Below are positions 55,862 to 64,000 of a stretch of 64,000 nucleotides of DNA, in pieces. The translations under genes were made by a program, and so were the position numbers. The notes under the pieces were generated by a model. It worked only from the letters and a program-made list of their open reading frames with translations. It searched no databases and was not told the origin of the DNA. Source of the stretch: Solea solea. Lineage: Eukaryota; Chordata; Actinopteri; Pleuronectiformes; Soleidae. Numbering within the stretch: the stretch's first letter is position 1; each line of letters opens with the position of its first letter. The stretch is taken from the NCBI RefSeq assembly GCF_958295425.1, contig NC_081145.1, forward strand, positions 12,559,099 to 12,623,098, in the 5' to 3' direction.

Positions 55862-58264
55862 CTACTATAAATACTTTATAGATATATAATGTATACAAAT
55901 ATATACTACTCTACATATCTAATATTTACATACTATGTTTAAATACAGATACAATCACCATGCGACTTTAATATAAATCTAAAATTCAAAATTAAAAAAA
56001 ATTAAACTTTCTGTCCTCGCTGTTCGCTTACTTGAGAATTGGAACAGCACTTGGACTGAGGCTGATGACGTTTTCACAATACGGAAGTACCAAGTATGCA
56101 CAAGTATGGATATTGAGAAACGGCCAGTATGACAAAAATGTCATAGTTTAGTATGTCGTCCAAAAATTGACAAAAAAGTCAATGTCGTCCAAAAATTGAC
56201 AAAAATTTCATAGTTTATAGTATGTCGTCCAAAAATTGACAAAAAAGTCATAGTTTAGTATGTCGTCCAAAAATTGACAAAAATGTCATAGTTTAGTATG
56301 TCGTCCAAAAATGTCATAGTTTGGTATGTCGTTGTCCAAAATGAGACAAAAAAGTCATGTCGTCCAAAAATTGACAAAAATGTCATAGTTGAGTATGTTG
56401 TCCAAAAATTTGACAATTTTTGTTGTCCAAAAATTTACAAAAATGTCATAGTATAGTATGTCGTACAAAATGTGACAAAAAAGTCATAGTTTAGTATGTC
56501 GTCCAAAAATTGACAAAAATGTCATAGTTTATAGTATGTGGTCCAAAATGTGACAAAAAAGTCATGGTTTAGTATGTTGTCCAAAATGTGACAAAAAAGT
56601 CATGTCGTCCAAAAATTGACAAAAATGTCATGGTTTAGTATGTCGTCCAAAATGTGACAAAAAAGTCATAGTTTAGTATGTTGCCCAAAATGAGACAAAA
56701 AAGTCATGTCGTCCAAATTTGACTAAAATGTCATAGTATATTTATGTCGTCCAAAATGTGACAAAAAAATCATAGTTTAGTATGTCGTCCAAAAATTGAC
56801 AAAAATGTCATAGTTTAGTATGTCGTCCAAAAATTGACAAAAATGTCATAGTTTAGTATGTCGTCCTAAATGTAACAAAAAAGTCATAGTTTAGTCTGTT
56901 GTCCAAAATGAGACAAAAATGTCATAGTTTAGTATGTCGTCCAAAAATGTCATAGTTTAGTATGTCGTCCAGAAATTGACAAAATTGTCATAGTTTAGTA
57001 TGTCGTACAATAATTGACAAAAAAAAATCATAGTTTAGTATGTTGTCCAAAATGAGACAAAAATGTCATAGTTTAGTATGTTGTCCAAAATGAGACAAAA
57101 ATGTCTTAGTTCAGTAAGTCTTCCAAAATTAGACAAAAAAGTCATGTCGTCCAAAAATTTGCAAAAATGTCATAGTTAAGTATGTCGTCCAAAATGTGAC
57201 AAAAAAGCCATAGTTTAGTATGTTGTCCAAAATGTGACAAAAATGTCATGTCGTCCAATAATTGACAAAAAAAATCCTAGTTTAGTATGTCGTCCAAAAT
57301 GTGACAAAATGTCATAGTTAAGTATGTTGTCCAAAATTAGACAAAAAAGTCATGTCGTCCAAAAATTGACAAAAATGGCATAGTTTAGTATGTGGTCCAA
57401 AATGTGACAAAAAAGTCATGTTGTCCAAAAATTGACAAAAATGTCATAGTTTAGTATGTTGTCCACAATGTGACAAAAAAGCCATGTCGTCCAAAAATTG
57501 ACAAAAATGTCAAAGTTTAGTATGTGGTCCAAAATGTGACAAAAAAGTCATAGTTTAGTATGTCGTCCAAAAATTGACAAAAATGTCATGTCGTCCAAAA
57601 ATTGACAAAAATGTCATAGTATAGCAAGTCGTCCAAAATGTGACAAAAAAGTCATAGTTTAGTATGTTGTCCAAAATGTGACAAAAAAGTCATGTCGTCC
57701 AAAAATTGACAAAAATGTCATGGTTTAGTATGTCGTCCAAAATGTGACAAAAAAGTCATAGTTTAGTATGTTGTCCAAAATGAGACAAAAAAGTCATGTC
57801 GTCCAAAAATTGACAAAAATGTCATAGTATAGTATGTCGTCCAAAATGTGACAAAAAAGTCATAGTTTAGTATGTCGTCCAAAAATTGACAAAAATGTCA
57901 TAGTTTAGTATGTCGCCCAAAAATGTCATAGTTTAGTATGTGGTCCAAAATGAAACAAAAAAGTCATAGTTTAGTATGTTGTCCAAAATGTGACAAAAAT
58001 GTCATGGTTTAGTATGTCGTCCAAAATGTGACAAAAAAGTCATAGTTTAGTATGTTGTCCAAAATGAGACAAAAATGTCTTAGTTCAGTATGTCTTCCAA
58101 AATGAGACAAAAAAGTCATAATTTAGTATGTCGTCCAAAAATTGACAAAAAGGTCATAGTTTAGTATGTCATCCAAATTTGACAATAAAAGTCATAGGTT
58201 AGTATGTCATCCAAGAAGTAACATAAAAGTTGTAGGTCAGTATGTCGATAGCTTGGCAATAATT

Positions 58265-58337
58265 GGCCAAGTGGCTGTACGGATAAGGCACTGGTTTTAT
58301 AAGCTAAAGTTTGTGTGTTCAAGACCCACCTGTGGTG
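58265..58337 (+). pseudogene. tRNA-like sequence 1 (most degenerate)
   Basis: 73 bases matching the other three copies but with 'ctggttttataagctaaag' in place of the anticodon arm and 'gtgttcaagacccac' in the T arm. B box altered (GTTCAAGACC). Regarded as dead. Confidence 0.6.
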
Positions 58338-58547
58338 TAGTTCCTTCATATGTTTGAAATGTAACTAAGAAGTCATGGTTTAATATCTTCCCCCAAATAT
58401 GACAAAAAAGTCATTGTTTAGTATGTGGTCCAAAATGTCATAGTTTAGTATGTCGTCCAAAGCAGACAAAAATGTCATAGTTTAGTATGTTGTCCAAAAT
58501 GTGACGTAAAAGTTGTAGGTCAGTATGTCGATAGCTGGATACTGAAT

Positions 58548-58620
58548 GGCCAAGTGGCTATATGGATAAGGCACTTGTCTTGTAAGCCAAGGTTTGTGGG
58601 TTCAAGTCCCACCTGTGGTC
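58548..58620 (+). pseudogene. tRNA-Thr(UGU)-like sequence 2
   Basis: Exactly 73 bases, from 'ggccaagtggctatatggat' to 'cacctgtggtc'. The T arm is perfect: GTGGG/CCCAC around TTCAAGT, containing an intact B box GGTTCAAGTCC. The anticodon loop 'cttgtaa' contains TGT (Thr). The anticodon stem has an extra base (CTTG/CAAG with 10-base loop), the D stem is weak, and the acceptor stem has a mismatch and wobble pairs. More likely a tRNA-derived relic than a working tRNA. Confidence 0.65.
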
Positions 58621-59125
58621 AAGTTCTTCAAAATGTAACAAGGAAGTTTTAGTTCAAGATCTTCTCCAAAATATGACACAAAAGTCATGCTAAAGTCTGT
58701 CGTCCAATAATTGACAAAAATTTCATAGTTTAGTATGTTGTCCAAAATGAGACAAAAATGTCATAGTTTAGCATGTCGTCCAAAATTAGACAAAAATGTC
58801 ATAGTTTAGTATGTCGCCCGAAATGAGACAAAAATGTCATAGTTTAGAATGTTCTTCCAAAAATTTACAAAAATGTCATAGTTCAGTATGTCTTCCAAAA
58901 TGATACAAAAATGTCATAGTTTAGTATGTGGTCCAAAAATTGACAATAAAAGTCATAGTCGTATGTCTTCCAAAATGAGACAAAAATGTCATAGTTTAGT
59001 ATGTCGTCCCAAATGAGACAAAAATGTCATAGTTTAGTATGTCTTCCAAAATGAGACAAGTCGTATGTCATCCAAGAAGTAGCATAAAAGTTGTAGGTCA
59101 GTATGTCGATAGCTTGTCAATAATT

Positions 59126-59198
59126 GGCCAAGTGGCTATATGGACAAGGCACTTGTCTTGTAAGCCAAGGTTTGTGGGTTCAAGTCCCACCTGTGGTT
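59126..59198 (+). pseudogene. tRNA-Thr(UGU)-like sequence 3
   Basis: Nearly identical to sequence 2, with 'ggacaaggc' for 'ggataaggc' and a final 'tt'. B box intact. Flanks 'ataaaagttgtaggtcagta' and 'gttcttcaaaatgtaacaaa' are shared with the other copies. Confidence 0.65.
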
Positions 59199-59961
59199 AA
59201 GTTCTTCAAAATGTAACAAAGAAGTTTTAGTTTAGTATCTTCTCCAAAATATGAGACAAAAGTCATGCTATAGTCTGTCGTCCAATAATTGACAAAAACA
59301 AAATCATAGTTTAGTACGTCGTCCAAAATTTGACAAAAATTTCATAGTTTAGTATGTCGTCCAAAAATGGACAAAAATGTCATAGTTTAGTATGTCGTCC
59401 AAAAATGGACAAAAATTTCATAGTTTAGTATGTTCGTCCAAAAATGGACAAAAATGTCATAGTTTAGTATGTCGTCCTAAATGTGACAAAAAAGTCATAG
59501 TTTAGTATGACGTCCAAAATGACACAAAAATGTCAATTTTTGGACTTCTTAGTTCAGTATGTCGTCCAAAAAGTGACACAAAGAAGTCATAGTTTAGTAT
59601 GTCGTCCAAAAATTTAAAAAAATGTCATAGTTTAGTATGTGGTCCAAAATGAGACAAAAAAATCATAGTTTAGTATGTCGTCCAAAATGAGACAAAAATG
59701 TCATAGTTTAGTATGTTGTCCAAAATGAGACAAAAATGTCTTAGTTCAGTATGTCTTCCAAAATTATACAAAATGTCATAGTTTAGTATGTCGTCCAAAA
59801 TGATACAAAATGTCATAGGTTAGTATGTCGTCCAAAAATTGACAAAAAGTCATAGTTTAGTATGTGGTCCAAAATTTGACAATAAAAGTCATAGGTTAGT
59901 ATGTCATCCAAGAAGTAACATAAAAGTTGTAGGTCAGTATCTCGATAGCCTGTCAATAATT

Positions 59962-60034
59962 GGCCAAGTGGCCATATGGATAAGGCACTTCTCTTGTAAG
60001 CCAAGGTTTGTGGGTTCAAGTCTCACCTGTGGTT
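59962..60034 (+). pseudogene. tRNA-Thr-like sequence 4
   Basis: As sequence 3 but with 'cttctcttgtaag' in the anticodon arm and 'gttcaagtctcac' in the T arm, which breaks one T-stem pair. Same flanks as copies 1-3. Confidence 0.6.
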
Positions 60035-60675
60035 AAGTTCTTCAAAATGTAACAAAGAAGTTTTAGTTTAGTATCTTCTCCAAAATATGACACAAAAGTC
60101 ATGCTATAGTCTGTCGTCCAATAAATGACAAAAAAAATCGTAGTTTATTATGTCGTCCAAAATTTGACAAAAATGTCATAGTTAAGTACGTCTTCCAAAA
60201 TGAGACAAAAATGTCAAAGTTTAGTATGTCGTCCAAAATAAGACAATAAAGTCATAGTTTAGTATGTCTTCCTAAATGAGACAAAAATGTCATAGTTAAG
60301 TATGTAGTCCAAAATGAGACAAAAATGTCATAGTTAAGTATGTCGTCCAAAATGAGACAAAAATGTCATAGTTAAGTATGTCGTCCAAAATGAGACAAAA
60401 ATGTCATAGTTTAGTATGTCTTCCAAAATGAGACAAAAATGGCATAGTTTAGTATGTCGTCCAAAATGAGACAGTAAAGTCATAGTTTAGTCTGTCGTCC
60501 AATAATTGACAAAAAAAATCATAGTTTAGTAAGTCGTCCAAAATTTTACAAAAATGTCATAGTTAAGTATGTCGTCCAAAATGAGACAAAAATGTCATAG
60601 TTTAGTATGTTGTCCAAAATGTGACAAAAATGTCATAGTTTAGTATGTTGTCCAAAATGTGACAAAAATGTCATA

Positions 60676-60835
60676 GCGAGGACTTGAACGTTGATTAATT
60701 ACATTCCAAATAGATCGACACAGAGGGGAGGAGTGGAATGTACCAAGTCATGGAAAGTACACAAAGGCTTTTAAATCAGTGTGGCTTTGTGCAGGAGCAG
60801 CTCCACCTGTAATTAATCAAAGTTCAAGTCCTCGC
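60676..60835. mobile_element. 160-bp MITE with 27-bp terminal inverted repeats
   Basis: The left end 60676-60702 (gcgaggacttgaacgttgat...) and the reverse complement of the right end 60809-60835 agree at 26 of 27 bases. The interior is non-coding. It abuts the end of the minisatellite. Confidence 0.75.
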
Positions 60836-61678
60836 TGGACAAATGAAAGAAAAATGGCAGCTGAGTTTTTTCTAATTTCAAAACATTTTTGCTAAAACAG
60901 AGAAAAAAAAACCACCACCCAAGGAAATGCTGCCACCTGCTGGACTGGATGTCAAATCAAATTAAAAGGGTCTTTATCATCATGGTAACGTGCATCTTAC
61001 ATTGCCAAAGCATATATTTGTCAACATTGTTCATACACTCTTATTTACACTATATACAATATATCTGTATAAACACACATATTATGAGTAGTAAATACGG
61101 AGAGTAGCTGTTCAGTTGGTTAGCTGCTCTTCTCTCTTGTCCACTGGCAAAAACATTTTTGCTAAAACAGAGAAAAAAACCCACCTGTTTAGCTGCCTAA
61201 ACAGTCGGCCCAAGGCATAAGCGAACTAAGTGGCTGCTTAGGGCCCCATGACCACCAGGGGGGCCCAAGAGCAATTCATTAAAAAAAGAAAAGAAATTCA
61301 GTTTTGTTTTGTTTTTTTGCGTGTGAGTGATGACACATATCAGTGTCCTTGAGGGAAAAAAGCAGCGAAACGCAGTGAATTTAAGTTGAGACTTTATTTG
61401 GAGTGAAAACACAGCTGAGAGCCCAGAGAAAAGGTTTACTTTTATGTTGCGTGTGTGATGCCGTGGAAATGTTTGTGGAAGTGGGGATGGGAGGACACGG
61501 CAGGCTGCGGGGAAACATGTTCGCTACAAAGTAAATCCAGCCTCTTCTTCTACTTCTTTTCCGTCACCTACGGTTAAACAAATATCGCTCTTTCATTGTC
61601 TCTGTTACCGCATAAGTTTCCCTTTTGAAATTGCACCATGCCCCGCCCCCGAAAAATCCCACCACACCATGATGACTA
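60836..61678. other. Repeat-rich intergenic DNA
   Basis: No gene seen. A block 'aacatttttgctaaaacaga' with an A-rich tail occurs twice (about 60885 and 61152). At 61195-61280 'cccaaggcataagcgaacta' is an end of the element family found at 61679-62196. Confidence 0.5.
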
Positions 61679-62196
61679 CCAGGGCTGGCCCGAGGCATAA
61701 GTGAACGAAGGGCCTCCTGGCCACAAGGGGGCCCCCAATCAAGTGTTGGGTTTTATTGTTTGTTTGTTTTTAAACATATTAAATAACAAGTGATATGAAT
61801 GAATGAATGAATTTTTCAATTTAACTTCAGTAAACCACACTTAATGTTTCACTTTGAATATGAAAGTTTAAAATAAATCTGTGATCTAAGTGCCCTCTAA
61901 GGTTAAAAGGTGTCTGGTTTGGTGCAAATAGTGACTATATTAATAGACCTAGGGGTCTCCCAAGGGCCAGAAGTCTGTATGCACCCATTCTTGAACAAAT
62001 AGGGTGGTCCTTATGCATCTGTGCCCAGGGGAAGAGTAGTTCATAATCTCTCTGTATTAATACAATTGATAATGTAACATTATAGTGTGACGTGTCAATA
62101 ATCGTCAAGCACAGGTGACTCCGCATAGTTGGAGGGGTGGGGGGGGCCCAAATCAAATTCTGCTTAGGGCCCCCTAAAGGCTCAAGCCGGCCATGG
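61679..62196. mobile_element. hAT-like non-autonomous element
   Basis: Left end 'cagggctggcccgaggcata' and right end 'ctcaagccggccatggct' flank G/C-rich subterminal blocks ('gggcccc'). A partial relative with 'cccaaggcataagcgaacta' lies at about 61205-61275. No transposase frame is visible. Confidence 0.5.
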
Positions 62197-62198
62197 CT

Positions 62199-62310
62199 CC
62201 AACACACCTGATTCTAATGAACAGCTCGTCAATAAGCTCTGCAAAAGCCTGATAACGAGCCCTTCATTTGAATCAGGTGTGTTGGAGCGGGCACCATCTA
62301 ACACATGCAG
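62199..62310. mobile_element. Hairpin of MITE family also at 37842-38048
   Basis: 'ccaacacacctgattctaat' pairs with 'tttgaatcaggtgtgttgg' about 65 bases on. The middle 'aagcctgataacgagc' also matches the copy 1 intron element. Confidence 0.5.
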
Positions 62311-64000
62311 GGCAATGATAAACACTGGTGTAAACATGTGTGATGAAACAAACAGACAAAAAAATATAATCCAAAAAAAACCAGAGACACAATTAGCTCA
62401 GTTTTATTTTGCCCTGATATCTCAGGAAATGAACACTTCACTCTCTCTGGTGGTATGTGGTATGTGAGGTAGCAGTGTGTGTTACAGTCTGAAGGTGAAA
62501 GGGCAGATTGTAGCACACACACATGAGTAGCTGAACAGTTGGTAATGTCATCTCAAAAAACTCATTTGTGCCATTTTCTCTACTGCTGATGAAACTCCTA
62601 AACCTCTAAAAATCCACTGTTCTACTCCAGGCTTCTCACAGCTGGAGCTTGGGAATCTTGAAAAGCGAGCACTGGCAGGCTACACTTTCACAAAGCACTG
62701 ATACACCTCTCCGCCTCTCCTCAAAGTCTGGCCCCCAAAACACTGGAACTCATTTGTCTTCCAGTGTAACTTTGAATCTTGGCTGCTCTCTCTGCCATTT
62801 CCCTGACTTTCTGCTTAAACTAAATTCTAGCTACTGTCTGTGCTTCAGCGGTGTTCACCTCTACAGCTGAGTGACAGACACCAGCCAGTTATTCCAAGTG
62901 ATCTGAATGAAGTGATGGGACAGTTTTATTACAGTACAGGCAAAGGAGGACGTGAGACACATGCTGTTTGAGTCTGGCTTTAGGGGACAAATGTGTTCAG
63001 TCAACTAATGATGACACCTATAAGAATCCAAAGAGTCATGAACCCTGCCGCTGTATTTCAGTACAGTGAAGTACTGAACAACGCTTTTTAATTAACTGAT
63101 TCTAATGATTCAGTACATTACGACACACAAAACTTGATTCCGACTAGCAGTTACTTTAAAAATGAATTTATTTATTAATACAGTGGTATATTTAGAAATG
63201 TGTCGCAAAAGAAAACAAAAAAGTCGAACTGAAGACAAATCAAAATAAATAAAAAGAATGTCAGCCACTAAAGGAAAATAAAGTAGTGTTGGGTTGAAGC
63301 AGTGTTATTATATCAAAAGAAAATAGTACTGATGTGCCATAATAAATTGTCTATTAGTATAAAAATACATTTCAGGGCACACAATACAGCATCCAGTATC
63401 ACAAATAAAGGAAGGGACCACTCTTCACAGCAGACCCCCTCAAGTACATCTTTTAAAATCATTTAAACCAAGCACTTCTCTATTTTGTAAATAAGAATAA
63501 AAACTTTTCTGACTGTTAAAAATGCCTTAAGTAGTGTGTTTATATGTTGGTAGAAAAGTCGGACTTATTACTGCTTATGTCAGTTCCAAGGCTCAGGGGT
63601 TTAACCAGAATATAAACATAACCAATGTAACCGCTTTGTCTTTTTAAACAAACTTTTTCTCTTTTATACAAAATAACAAAGATGTACAAAAGTTCATTTA
63701 CAGAGAACCAAGGCCATATGCTAGCAATATGTACAGCCACAATTTAAACATCTTCTAGCTTTTTGTATTTCCTCAGACTTCATATGCATAGCAGTAAAAG
63801 AAAGCATACCTTTTCATCAGCCTCAATTATTCTCGTGTGCTAAATCCAAGTTCACTGGTTATGTGAAAATGCAGAGAACTGTGTCTTCTGTAGTGATCAC
63901 TGTAACTGAAGGATCCGATGTTTTTAATGTTTCACTGAAAAGTTAATATGCAGATAAGGCATCACTGCTTGCAGTGTACGATGGGATTTTCATGTGTTGA
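62311..64000. other. Intergenic DNA, possible distal 3' UTR on minus strand
   Basis: No exon recognised. From about 63165 the sequence is AT-rich and free of obvious repeats, and has TTTATT (AATAAA on the minus strand) near its left end, which is what the 3' UTR of a minus-strand gene lying beyond 64000 would look like. This is inference only. Confidence 0.3.

Larger units (their letters stand above)
56126..60675. repeat. ~38-bp minisatellite array, ~4.5 kb
   Basis: Over 100 tandem units of the type 'gtcatagtttagtatgtcgt' + 'ccaaaatgtgacaaaaaa'. Variants carry 'ccaaaaattgacaaaaat' or 'ccaaaatgagacaaaaat', and shorter ~28-base units lack 'agtttagtat'. Unit variants are interspersed. Four tRNA-like inserts with shared flanks sit in the second half (58265 onward). 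No open frame of interest. Confidence 0.95.

Noticed and set aside
58548..58620. Functional tRNA-Thr gene
   Set aside because: Extra base in the anticodon stem, weak D stem and mismatched acceptor stem; embedded in an amplified satellite. Kept as a tRNA-like relic.
56126..60675. CRISPR-like repeat array
   Set aside because: Units are directly tandem without unique spacers, in a vertebrate nuclear context; it is a minisatellite.

Overview
The window reads as nuclear DNA of a teleost fish, probably a ray-finned species with a moderately compact genome. Evidence is short GT-AG introns in vertebrate genes, abundant (TG)n/(TA)n microsatellites, and teleost-style repeat debris: hAT-like MITEs, RTE/Rex3-type and L2-type LINE tails, and a long minisatellite. 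Nothing bacterial, viral or plasmid-like was seen. Five protein-coding loci were reconstructed exon by exon. Every exon phase closes, and the complete proteins match the human family lengths.

Layout: (1) 1-13415, plus strand: atp8b4, a P4-ATPase lipid flippase; 26 coding exons, with only the short N-terminal exon missing. (2) 14564-18391, minus strand: galk2, an N-acetylgalactosamine/galactose kinase; 10 coding exons, 459 residues, convergent with atp8b4. (3) 18392-20148: divergent promoter interval between galk2 and cep152. (4) 20149-33293, plus strand: cep152, a centriole-duplication scaffold; 27 coding exons, 1652 residues. (5) 34645-34844: 200-base assembly gap that swallows the first codons of the next gene. 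(6) 34846-41710 and 43727-53102, plus strand: two tandem slc27a2 (FATP2, very-long-chain acyl-CoA synthetase) paralogues with identical 10-exon architecture; copy 2 is complete at 620 residues. (7) 53103-64000: gene-poor repeat territory. It holds a truncated LINE reverse transcriptase inserted in a MITE, a roughly 4.5-kb minisatellite of about 38-bp units with four embedded tRNA-Thr-like sequences, and several MITE-like elements.

These genes do not form one pathway; they are a conserved vertebrate neighbourhood. ATP8B4, GALK2, CEP152 and SLC27A2 all lie in human 15q21, here in a different order and with SLC27A2 duplicated. The most notable non-gene observations are the tRNA-like units amplified inside the minisatellite, a ~640-bp fold-back element in an slc27a2 intron, and two introns with GC donors, one of which differs from its GT counterpart in the sister paralogue. 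I found no convincing wholly new biological system. All gene identities rest on recognising family motifs by eye; no database search was run.
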